46,265 nucleotides of DNA. Source: Anaeromyxobacter oryzisoli. Lineage in GTDB: Bacteria; Myxococcota; Myxococcia; Myxococcales; Anaeromyxobacteraceae. Shown in pieces: positions 16,774 through 24,041 of this stretch (positions are counted from its first letter, which is position 1; every line of letters starts with the position of its first letter). The notes beneath the pieces are model-generated. The model ran no database searches. It was not told the DNA's origin and was given only the letters and a program-made list of their open reading frames with translations. Where the stretch lies: assembly GCF_022690765.1 (NCBI RefSeq), contig NZ_JALCZA010000038.1:1-46265 (forward strand), read 5' to 3'. The translations under genes were made by a program, and so were the position numbers.

Positions 16774-17289
16774 ATGCTGCTCAAGGAGACCGCCCTCGTT
16801 CGCCTGCTCTCGCTCAGGATCCCCGTCCTGTTGTTCCTCGGGCCACGGGTGGTCGAGCTCGACGACGCGGGGTGCGCCGTGGAGATCCCGCTCGGCTGGC
16901 GCGCCCGCAACCACCTCGGCTCGATGTACTTCGGCGCGCTCTGCGCGGGCGCCGACCTCGCCGGCGGCCTCAACGCCGCGCGGCTCATCCAGCGGCGCCA
17001 CCGCGGGGTGAGCCTCGTCTTCGCGGCGTTGAAGGCCGAGTTCCTCAAGCGCGCCGACGGCGACGTGCTGTTTCGCTCCCGCGACGGCGCCCGGATCGCC
17101 GAGGCCGTCCGCCGGGCCGACGCGACCGGCGAGCGCCAGACGATCCCGGTCGAGGTGATCTCGACCGTGCCGGACAAGTACGGGGACGAGCCCGTCGCCC
17201 GGTTCACGCTCGGGCTCTCGCTCAAGCGCCGGAGCGCGACGCCCGCGCCCAGCGCCCGTCCCGAGGACCGCATCCACGTGGTCCGATGA
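16774..17289 (+). CDS. Hotdog-fold DUF4442-like protein
   Basis: The 171-residue protein resembles the DUF4442/thioesterase-like hotdog family: a central helix in NHLGSMYFGALCAGADLAGGLN flanked by strands, with FAALKAEFLKRADGDVLFRS downstream. The NHLGSMYFGA stretch corresponds to the region that binds the acyl-CoA or acyl-ACP substrate in this fold, so a role in acyl-thioester hydrolysis or lipid metabolism is reasonable but unproven. I prefer ATG 16774, preceded by GGGAG at a good distance, to the in-frame ATG 16741. It is divergent from lhr. Confidence 0.8.
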   Translation: MLLKETALVRLLSLRIPVLLFLGPRVVELDDAGCAVEIPLGWRARNHLGSMYFGALCAGADLAGGLNAARLIQRRHRGVSLVFAALKAEFLKRADGDVLFRSRDGARIAEAVRRADATGERQTIPVEVISTVPDKYGDEPVARFTLGLSLKRRSATPAPSARPEDRIHVVR

Positions 17290-17318
17290 AGCGCGTCTCT
17301 TCGCGAGCGCAACGCCCC

Positions 17319-17333
17319 GACCGAGAGAAGTTT
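17319..17333 (+). repeat. Dispersed repeat core GACCGAGAGAAGTTT
   Basis: An exact copy of the 15-base core with the shared upstream CCCC, 30 bases after the DUF4442-like gene and before the convergent hypothetical gene. Confidence 0.85.
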
Positions 17334-17394
17334 GCGGACCTGGCCCGCGACCACCCGCGCACGTGACCGCGCGCGCACCCGACCACCGTCCGGA

Positions 17395-18021
17395 TCAATC
17401 GCAGGGATACAGGCTCTCCGTCAGCCACCACCGCCCGCCCCGCACCTCGAAGCAGAACGGGACCCCCGGGGTCGCGAGATCGCGCGCGCGGAACTCGAGG
17501 CAGGGGCGACCGACCGGGCCGGCGCGCGGGTCGCGCCGGAACGCGACCAGCACCGCCACCTCCGGTGCCGCTGCGAAGAACGCCCGCAGCGACCGTGGGC
17601 GTCCTGCGGCGGCGGCGGTCGCGCCGGGGCCGCCGAACAGCACACCGTGAAGCCAGCTCGATGAATCCCGGAGGTCGCGCGCGATCCGGGCGCGCGGCAC
17701 GACCCGGGCGCCACAGGAGAGGCCGTCGGCGGGAACGCGGGCGAGGATCGCGGCCGCATCGGCGGCCTCGATCTCCTTCTCGAGGTGGGCCCCCAGCCGG
17801 ACCATCTCGTTCGCGATCGCGGCGCGCCGCCGCTCGAGCGCATCGGCCGGCGCGGGGGGAGCTGGTCGAGCGGGAGGGGCGTCAGCACGCTCCGACGTCG
17901 CGGCGGGGGCGACGAGCAGGAGGGCGAGCACGGCGGCGAGCACGGTATGACGGTAGATGCCACGCGACGCCGCCGCAACCCGACCGAGAGTAATTCGCGA
18001 ATCCGAAGACACAGCCCGCAC
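17395..18021 (-). CDS. Exported hypothetical protein, start uncertain
   Basis: The frame encodes up to 208 residues. A hydrophobic signal (VLAAVLALLLVAPAATS) is followed by a helical Ala/Arg/Glu-rich segment and a mixed alpha/beta C-terminal part (RSLRAFFAAAPEVAVLVAFR, GRPCLEFRARDLATPGVPFCF, GGRWWLTESLYPC) with four or five Cys residues that could form disulfides. The GTG at 18021 gives an unusually long leader that includes translated repeat sequence; the GTG at 17943 gives a short signal peptide and may be the true start. Located in the accessory region, beside the transposase gene. No family recognised. Confidence 0.6.
   Translation of the reverse strand: MRAVSSDSRITLGRVAAASRGIYRHTVLAAVLALLLVAPAATSERADAPPARPAPPAPADALERRRAAIANEMVRLGAHLEKEIEAADAAAILARVPADGLSCGARVVPRARIARDLRDSSSWLHGVLFGGPGATAAAAGRPRSLRAFFAAAPEVAVLVAFRRDPRAGPVGRPCLEFRARDLATPGVPFCFEVRGGRWWLTESLYPCD
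17982..17996 (+). repeat. Variant repeat core GACCGAGAGTAATTC left of the RAYT gene
   Basis: It shares CCCGACCGAGAG and a following TTCGCG with the other copies. It points towards the copy at 19196, so the RAYT gene is framed by two inverted copies about 1.2 kb apart. Confidence 0.7.
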
Positions 18022-18183
18022 GACGGCGGGCAGACCGGGGACTCGGGAGCGGATCGGCGGGCGAGGTTCCGCGCATAAGGGACACGATCACGGAGAGCAA
18101 AGGCGCAGCGCGCACGGAAGTCGGCCAGACGACGTGCGCGAGCCGTGGGCGACTCACCGGGAGAGCCGGTCGGACTGCCCGAA

Positions 18184-18217
18184 TTGGCTAGCCGAGGGCT
18201 ACCCCTCGGCTTGGCAA
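18184..18217. terminator. Stem-loop at the 3' end of the RAYT gene
   Basis: GCCGAGGG (18191-18198) pairs perfectly with CCCTCGGC (18203-18210), and the stem can extend to 15 pairs with two mismatches. The four-base loop contains the stop codon of the transposase gene. It could be a terminator or a REP-like hairpin recognised by the transposase. Confidence 0.6.
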
Positions 18218-19095
18218 AGCGCAGCGTGCTGCACGCGCATCAGCCACGAGCCTCGGGGGAAGAGGACGTTGCGGACGCCGGCCCTCCACTTGTCGAGCGC
18301 CTCCCGGTACGCCATGCCGAAGTCCTTGAGTCGCTGCAGGGCTTCGATCCGCTTCCACCTGTTCCTGCACGCGACGCGAGGATTGAGCCCCCGCCGCGGC
18401 TCGGTGGGGGCAGGGTGCGCGCGGGGCTTCTGGGCGAGGACGCGGGCCACTCCCAGGAAGGACCGGCCTTCCTTTTCGAGCTCCGCCGCGGCGCGGTCCT
18501 CGGCGTCGCGCAGCGCCTTGCCGAGCCGCTCGGCGAAGGCGGCGTCCGAGTCGAAGCCGGGAGGCGAGCAAAGCCGAAGGCTGGCGGTGGCCGGCATGCG
18601 GCCGAGCTTGCGGAAGAACACCGTCGGCCGCTCCGCGTCGGTGGCTTCGCCGCCGATCAGGCTCGGATCGGACCAGACCCCGGGCCACTCCCGTCCACGG
18701 CGAACGAGCCCGGCGGCGACGGGGTTGGCGAGGACGTAGACCATCTTCTCGACGACCGCGTCGTCCGTCTCGAGCTTCACCGCGCTGTAGCTGTCGCGTT
18801 CCCAGAAGCCGTCCCACCGGCCGAGCGAGCAGTTCATCGCCCGAGCGACGAGGCCGTCGAGGTAGCGGTGAAACTCGGGGAGCCGCGCACGCGGATCGGT
18901 CACGACCAGGTGGAAGTGATTCGAGAGCACGCAATACGCGTGCACCTGGATCCCGTACCGGTTCGCAGCGACCGCGAGGACGTAGCGAAAGATCGCGTCC
19001 GTGTCCTTCGAGGGCCGGAGGAAGAAGCGGCGCTCCGAGCAGCGGCGCGTGACGAGGTAGGTGGCGCCTTCGAGAACCTGACGCGGTGCGGTCAT
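18199..19095 (-). CDS. REP-associated tyrosine transposase (RAYT, Y1/HUH family)
   Basis: The 298-residue protein has the IS200-like Y1 transposase fold. The HUH metal motif is SNHFHLVV near residue 58, preceded by the family's TRRCSERRFFLRP and YGIQVHAYCVLSN. A following helix with VEKMVYVLANPVAAGLV contains the candidate catalytic Tyr. The C-terminal half is a basic helical extension. Such proteins are not normally carried in insertion sequences; they act on short palindromic repeats dispersed in the host genome. I chose ATG 19095, which starts MTAPRQVLEGATYLVTRR; the frame is open further upstream through a repeat copy. It ends inside a hairpin. Confidence 0.88.
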   Translation of the reverse strand: MTAPRQVLEGATYLVTRRCSERRFFLRPSKDTDAIFRYVLAVAANRYGIQVHAYCVLSNHFHLVVTDPRARLPEFHRYLDGLVARAMNCSLGRWDGFWERDSYSAVKLETDDAVVEKMVYVLANPVAAGLVRRGREWPGVWSDPSLIGGEATDAERPTVFFRKLGRMPATASLRLCSPPGFDSDAAFAERLGKALRDAEDRAAAELEKEGRSFLGVARVLAQKPRAHPAPTEPRRGLNPRVACRNRWKRIEALQRLKDFGMAYREALDKWRAGVRNVLFPRGSWLMRVQHAALCQAEG

Positions 19096-19192
19096 GCCCG
19101 ACGCCCAGGGCAACCGGCGTGCCCGGGCGGGACCGTTGAATTCACACGACCTGGGCGGAACCGCACGGCCGCGCCGCGGACGCGGCGGTCCG

Positions 19193-19218
19193 CGAAAACT
19201 TCTCTCGGTCGGGGTCAG
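19193..19218 (-). repeat. 26-bp direct repeat, left border of effector cassette
   Basis: This 26-base segment (core AAACTTCTCTCGGTC at 19196-19210, ending GGGGTCAG) is identical to 24038-24063 and in the same orientation. Just to its left is a GC-rich hairpin with a CGCCGCG/CGCGGCG stem around 19170-19185. Confidence 0.92.
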
Positions 19219-19315
19219 CCAGCCGGAACGCAATCGGCCCCTCGCGGCCAACTTCGCGACGACACGGTGCTTTCCCGGTTTCGTGTTGCGCGGCGAGGGG
19301 TTCCGACGATCGTTC

Positions 19316-19345
19316 GAGTCCAGTGGAGTCCAGTGGAGTCCGGTG
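19316..19345 (+). repeat. Three tandem 10-bp repeats upstream of the effector gene
   Basis: Two exact copies of GAGTCCAGTG (19316-19325, 19326-19335) are followed by GAGTCCGGTG (19336-19345). They lie about 130 bases before the effector ATG and could be binding sites for a regulator. Confidence 0.6.
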
Positions 19346-19374
19346 AGGGGCGGTGGAGGGAGGCCCGGGTTTGG

Positions 19375-19390
19375 CCGGATTTTGGCCGGC
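19375..19390 (+). repeat. 16-bp inner direct repeat, left copy
   Basis: CCGGATTTTGGCCGGC, identical and in the same orientation to 23936-23951 at the other end of the cassette. Confidence 0.85.
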
Positions 19391-19472
19391 GCGACTCCCT
19401 GGAGACCGGCTCTCACCGTCGGTGTGGTATGCCGTCCGGCTGGCCGGCGCTTCGCCGGCTGGGGGAGGGCGC

Positions 19473-22249
19473 ATGGCGACCAAGGTCGGTGCGAACGGGC
19501 GGACGGTGGTCCACAAGGACAGCGGGGGGACCGTGTCCTTCGTGCCGGACGTCTGCCTGACGCCCCAGCCCTCCGGACCGCCCGTCCCGATCCCCTACCC
19601 CAACACCGCCGTCTCCGCGGACGCCGACAAGGGAGCGAAGTCGGTCCTCGTGGACGGCAACCCGATCCTCGTCCAGGGCTCCTGCTTCAAGCAGAGCACG
19701 GCGACGAGTCCGGTAGCGCCGGCGGCGTCACGAGCGGCAAGACGAAGGGGGCCGCCGAGTTCGTCGGCTACTCCTTCGACGTCATCGTCGAAGGGAAAGG
19801 GGTCGTCCGGCAGGGCGACCTCATGCTCGGCAACAAGGGGGCCGCGGTGAACACGCCTCCGGCCCCTCTCCAGCAGCCGCCGATGCCGCCCGCGCAGGAG
19901 GTGAGCCCCGACGACCTCGAAGAGGAGGAGGTGACCGACGAGACGCTCCGGTCGACCTTGGGCTACGACGAGCTGCGCGCGCGGGCGAAGGAGCTGGAGG
20001 AGATCCCATTCCTCACGTGGCTCACGGTCGTCTTCGGCGCCGACATCCCCGAGGATGGCTACCGGAAGCTACGCAACGCCCTCCTCGACGGGAGCCTGCC
20101 CAAGCCCGAGATCGTCCTCCTCCGTGGTGCCCTCCGCGGCCACGTGGCCGGCTACGACCGGGAGAGGCGGGCCATCGTGCTCAAAGCCTCGCTGGTCCGC
20201 GATGCGCGGGAGGATGCGGACGCAGCGTGGAAGCTCTTCTTCGCGCTGATCGAGGAGTTCGGCCACCACGTGGATCACCTCCTCCGGAACGAGTACTCGA
20301 CGGTCGGCGGCGACGCCCGGCTGGACGAGGGGGTTCGGCTCTCGTACGCGCTGGCCGACCTCGGCTGGGGGGAGGCCGACCGGCGCGCCTTCGCGAGCCA
20401 CGAGGCGGACGACGGGAGCGCGGAGCTCGAGGTGGGGTTCGAGAAGCTCCACGCCGCCATCGAGAAGTTCGCGACCCGGGAGGCCGAGGCGGAGGACGGC
20501 GCCTCCGGCCGGTACGAGTTCTTCGCCGCGGGGCGCGGGTCGGGGGCGAGGTCCGCCTCGGGGGGACTCGCCTCCTACCGGCACGAGTCGATCGAGGATT
20601 CCCTGAAGGATGCGGACCTCAAACCTGAAGTGCGGCGGGCTGTTTATTTCGGCAACTGGCTCCGGGACTACTCGCAGCTCGTCGATCCCAAGGTCACGCG
20701 CCCCCGGGATCCCAACGCTCCTCCCTCCCCGGCGGCCGGCCCCTTCTCCGTCTTCTCGCGCGACGCGCTCACGAAGGTGGTGGACCTCCTCGCCCGCTCC
20801 GAGTTCCGCGACCTGCCGCAGTTCCGCGTGACGCCGGAGCGGCTCGGCGTCTACCGGAACGAGGAGCACATCGACAACCCCACCGGCACGCTCGACGCGA
20901 GGGGAATCGACCCCTCCTTCCGCGGGCCGGTGCTGCCCCGGGAAACCGGCGTCGACCCGGCGACGGGGATGAAGCGCTACATCCGGAGCAGCCCGCCCTC
21001 CGCGCTCCGGCCGGCGCGGGCGCACCGCGTCAAGGACGGGGAGACCCTGGAGCGCCTGGCTCGCGCCAACGGCCTCACCTGGCAGGAGCTGGCGCGCCAC
21101 AACTTCGGCACCGCCGTCCCCGCCGAGGTGAACCGGCTCCTCCGCGAGCGTGTCGGCTGCACCCGGATGACGTACGACGGCCAGAACTACGTCTTCACGA
21201 GCCAGGACAGCCCCGGGATCATCCAGATCCCCGCCGGCGGAGGGACCTTCGGTCCGGAGCAGCCCTGGACGGCGCTGAGCTACATCACCCGCCAGCTCCA
21301 GCACGCGATCGAGGAGGGGCGGACGGCCGAGGGCTACCGGCTGCTCGGCCAGGGGCTCCACACCCTGGAGGACTTCTTCGGCCACACCAACTTCGTCGAG
21401 GTCGCCCTCTGCCACCTCGGCCACGCCGTCGAGGCGTGGGTGCCGATGAACCGCTCCGGCGCGCCGGTGGACTCCCGGACCCTCCCGATCACCTCCGGCT
21501 CCTTCGGCGGCCTCGACACCGCCGCGAGCCTGCTCCTCGGCGTCGGCGAGCTGCTCCAGAAGGAGCAGGAGTGCAGACCCGGCGAGCCGACCCGCGGCAC
21601 GCTCATCCTGCTGATCCTGCTCCAGGACCTCGGCTACGAGAAGACGCGCAAGGTGATCGGCGGCGTCACCACGGCCCTCAACGAGGCGGAGCGGCGCATC
21701 CCGGGGCTCAGCGCGATCAACTGCGCCGTCGCGAAGGTGGTGGCGGTGGTGCAGGGGCTCCTCGGCGGCGCCGTGCGTGCGATGGCGGGCCAGATCGACG
21801 ACGCGCAGACCGCGTTCCTCCGGGACCCGTCGAGCACCGACCCCACCCACTCGCAGCTGGCGAAGGACCACGACGATCACCCCCTCCACGTCCTCGCCGC
21901 CCGGCTCGCCGGCATGGCGTCGAAGGAGGTCGCGGCGGCGGTCCAGGGCGCCTGGAGCGGCCGGGGCGGACGGGACGAGCCCCTGCGAACCGCCGCCCAG
22001 TACCTCATCCACCCCGCCCGGATCCAGGCCGGGACGGCGCCGGAGCTGATCCTGAAGGAGATCGACCGGTGGGCGGATGTGAACGGGCCAGCGCTGAGGC
22101 AACTCGGCTCACGGTCGTGGGCCGTGGAGTGGACGAAGCAGCGCTCGAAGGAACTCGCGACGATGAGGAAGCAGGCTTCGAGGCTCTACGGCGGCAAGGA
22201 GCCCGTCCAGGAGCGGATCCGCCAGCTCCGCGAAGGGAAGAAGAAATGA
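19473..22249 (+). CDS. PAAR-like (DUF4150) / Het-C / LysM effector, one frameshift
   Basis: Read through one frameshift this is a 925-residue protein. Residues 1-125 are a DUF4150 PAAR-like tip (VGANGRTVVHKDSGGT, DVCLTPQPSGPPVPIPYPN, then EGKGVVRQGDLMLGN). About residue 258 there is an EExGHHxDH motif with a later DEG, a possible metalloprotease site. From about 385 to 690 the Het-C family is recognisable: VYFGNWLRDYSQ, GVYRNEEHIDNP and LHTLEDFFGHTNFVE. A LysM domain (HRVKDGETLERLARANGLTW, about 517-565) is inserted within it. The tip suggests delivery by a type VI spike; LysM suggests action on the cell wall side. At 19700/19701 one G is missing (ACGGCGACG where ACGGGCGACG restores the family sequence), so the first frame stops at 19850. 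A strong GGGGGAGGG ribosome site precedes ATG 19473. Confidence 0.8.
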
Positions 22250-22863
22250 GCCCCCCAATCCGTCGGGCCGCGCCGGCCCTCCTCCTGCTCCTCGCCGCCG
22301 CCTGCACCGAGCCGGCGAAGCCCGCCCGCGTCCTCGACGAGCGCCACGTCATCACCGTCGACGGCACCACCGTCCGCTACAACGGCCAGCTCCTCGACTG
22401 GAATGGGACCGTGAAGGACTGGGAGAAGGTGCTGGGGCCGGCGACTCGAGTGGTGCGCGCCATTTCCGTGTGGGATGACCTCGGTGTCTTCCTCTACCAC
22501 GATGACGTCAAGCCGACGCCAGCCGCGTTCGAGGTTCTCCTTGGCCGTACGCGTCACTCCCAGGCCACGGAGGGCGCGCCAGACTTCTGGCCTCGAGAGC
22601 CATTCAGGGGAAGGTTGGTCGTGGACGGCGCGCTCATCCACGGTCGCTCTACGATTCGGGAGATCGACAGGCAGAAGAAGGGGGCCCAGTTCCAAAGGAG
22701 CTACCTGCCCACGATCTATGACTACGACCTCGACGGATTCTACATCCGCCTCGACTTCGGCCACGACGGCACCCTGACGTCGTTCTCAATCAGTCCCTCG
22801 ATCTTCGGGAAGCCCGCAGGAACTCAGGGCGTGCAGCAGCCCGGCGAAGGGAAGAAAAAGTGA
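22246..22863 (+). CDS. Putative immunity lipoprotein, copy 1
   Basis: The 205-residue protein begins MSPPIRRAAPALLLLLAAAC, a lipoprotein signal with Cys at residue 20. The mature domain starts VITVDGTTVRYNGQLLDWNG, then VKDWEKVLG, VWDDLGVFLY, FRGRLVVDGALI and FYIRLDFGHDGTLTSFSIS. This recalls a family of small secreted proteins found beside toxins (I believe DUF7738, from memory). The ATG overlaps the effector stop codon (ATGA), so the two are translationally coupled. Its C-terminal tail EGKKK repeats that of the effector, meaning the end of the effector gene was copied into this unit. A lipoprotein location implies the toxin acts in the periplasm. The immunity role is inferred from context. 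Confidence 0.78.
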   Translation: MSPPIRRAAPALLLLLAAACTEPAKPARVLDERHVITVDGTTVRYNGQLLDWNGTVKDWEKVLGPATRVVRAISVWDDLGVFLYHDDVKPTPAAFEVLLGRTRHSQATEGAPDFWPREPFRGRLVVDGALIHGRSTIREIDRQKKGAQFQRSYLPTIYDYDLDGFYIRLDFGHDGTLTSFSISPSIFGKPAGTQGVQQPGEGKKK

Positions 22864-23441
22864 GCCCCCCTCTCCGTCGCGCCTCGCTCGCCCTCATCCT
22901 GCTCCTCGGCGCCGCGTGCTCCGAGCCGGCGAAGCCCGCCCCCGTCCTCGACGAGCGCCACGTCATCACCGTCGACGGCACCACCGTCCGCTACAACGGC
23001 CAGCTCCTCGACTGGAATGGGACCGTGAAGGACTGGGAGAAGGTCCTGGGGCCGGCGAGTCGGGACGAGGAAGGAGTGGCGACCTGGGACGACCTGGGGT
23101 TCTTCGTCTTTCACAATCGGGGATCGCCGCATCCCACGTCGCTTGCTGTTCTCTTCGGTCGCTCGCGGCACTCGGGAGCGAGTGAAGGGACGCCCGGACA
23201 TTGGCCTGCCGTGTTGTTCCGCGGTCGTCTCGTCGTTGACGGAACGCCCGTACATCCCGGGCTCGCGCTCTCGGCCATGCGGCGCGATTGCGGCACGATG
23301 CATTTCACACGCGGATACCTCCCCACCATCTACACGAAGAGCAGCGCCGGGTACCTCCTCGGCCTCGAGTTTGGCCACGATGAGTCTCTGACCGAGTTCT
23401 CCATCTCGGCTCAACTTCCTCCGGGCGGCTCGCCGCAATGA
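22860..23441 (+). CDS. Putative immunity lipoprotein, copy 2
   Basis: The 193-residue paralogue of copy 1 starts with GTG overlapping the copy 1 stop. Its signal is MSPPLRRASLALILLLGAAC. From the lipobox to VKDWEKVLGPAS it is nearly identical to copy 1 even at DNA level (about 140 bases with three differences), but the remaining two thirds have diverged strongly (for example FVFHNRGSPHPTSLAVLFGR and SAMRRDCGTMHFTRGYLPTIY). A conserved front and variable back suggest protection against different toxin variants, or diversification after duplication. Confidence 0.75.
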   Translation: MSPPLRRASLALILLLGAACSEPAKPAPVLDERHVITVDGTTVRYNGQLLDWNGTVKDWEKVLGPASRDEEGVATWDDLGFFVFHNRGSPHPTSLAVLFGRSRHSGASEGTPGHWPAVLFRGRLVVDGTPVHPGLALSAMRRDCGTMHFTRGYLPTIYTKSSAGYLLGLEFGHDESLTEFSISAQLPPGGSPQ

Positions 23442-23770
23442 ACCGGACGGATCCTCACCGCGGCCTGCACGGAGCCGGCGAAGCCCGCCCCCGTCCTCGA
23501 CGAGCGCCACGTCTCTCACCGGCAACCATCGATGAACCCGACTTCTGGCCGCGAGGGTCGTTCCGGGGCCGGCTCGTCGTCGATGGTGCGCCGATCACAA
23601 CGGGCACAACTGTTGGTGACATCAATGCACGGAAGAATGGGGCTCCGTTCCGGCGTGGCCACCTGCCTTCCATCTTCGAATCGGAGTCGGGTGGATTTCT
23701 CCTCGGCATATCGGTCGGCTTCGACGGCAGGCTTCGCACCTTCTCCATGTCGCTCGCGAGTAGAAACTGA
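23438..23770 (+). pseudogene. Decayed immunity lipoprotein, copy 3
   Basis: The lipobox part (AACTEPAKPAPVLDERHV) is readable just after 23455, but in a different frame from the rest. The central 80 or so residues, including the ITVDGTTVRYNG block, are deleted, and the C-terminal part (DFWPRGSFRGRLVVDGAPI to FDGRLRTFSMSLASRN) continues in the frame opened by an ATG at 23438. That ATG overlaps the copy 2 stop, so a 110-residue product without a signal peptide could be made, but the gene is best seen as degraded. Confidence 0.7.
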
Positions 23771-23803
23771 GGCGGCCTCCGCGCGTCTCCAGGGAAGAAG
23801 AAG

Positions 23804-23910
23804 TTGAGCCCCCCTCCCCGTGAGGCCTCGCAGGCCCTCCTCCTGTTCCTCGGCGCCGCGTGCTCCGCGTCGGCGACGCCCGACCCGGTTCTCGACGAGC
23901 GACACGTCAG
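23804..23910 (+). pseudogene. 5' remnant of immunity lipoprotein, copy 4
   Basis: Only the signal sequence and the first mature residues remain: SPPPREASQALLLFLGAAC and PVLDERHV. It begins with TTG after GGGAAGAAGAAG, the same junction sequence that precedes copies 1 and 2. The similarity ends at about 23910, just before the right-hand 16-bp repeat. Confidence 0.7.
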
Positions 23911-23935
23911 TCAGCGGTGTGGCGCGCGGCGGAGT

Positions 23936-23951
23936 CCGGATTTTGGCCGGC
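23936..23951 (+). repeat. 16-bp inner direct repeat, right copy
   Basis: CCGGATTTTGGCCGGC, identical to 19375-19390. Confidence 0.85.
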
Positions 23952-23983
23952 CCGGAACCGGTTGCCGACCCCCAGAAATACAA

Positions 23984-24014
23984 GCCCCCGACAACCTTGG
24001 AGGTTGTCGAGGGC
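23984..24014 (-). terminator. Strong hairpin behind the tRNA fragment
   Basis: GCCCCCGACAACCT (23984-23997) and AGGTTGTCGAGGGC (24001-24014) pair over 14 positions with one mismatch and a TGG loop. On the minus strand it follows a tRNA 3' end by four bases, as a tRNA gene's own terminator would. Confidence 0.75.
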
Positions 24015-24018
24015 AAGA

Positions 24019-24041
24019 TGGAGCGGGAAAAGGGATTCGAA
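24019..24041 (-). other. tRNA 3'-end fragment (tRNA-Gly-like), possible att site
   Basis: On the minus strand these 23 bases read as T-loop TTCGAAT, T-stem half CCCTT, acceptor half TTCCCGC, T, CCA. The acceptor and discriminator match tRNA-Gly genes. The 5' two thirds of the tRNA are absent; the sequence before the T-loop cannot pair as a T-stem because the repeat core begins there. Such fragments are left by integration into tRNA genes. Confidence 0.7.

Noticed and set aside
12058-17277. Minus-strand 1739-codon open frame overlapping lhr
   Set aside because: Arg/Ala/Pro-rich shadow typical of GC-rich DNA; the real gene in the other frame has all helicase motifs.
19193-19472. Integrase or recombinase gene within the cassette
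   Set aside because: No frame with integrase or resolvase motifs; only the RAYT lies nearby, outside the repeats.
19691-19710. Programmed ribosomal frameshift in the effector
   Set aside because: No slippery heptamer or clear stimulatory structure; a missing base explains it better.
24019-24041. Complete tRNA gene
   Set aside because: Only the T-loop to CCA end is present; no anticodon or D arm can be found on either side.
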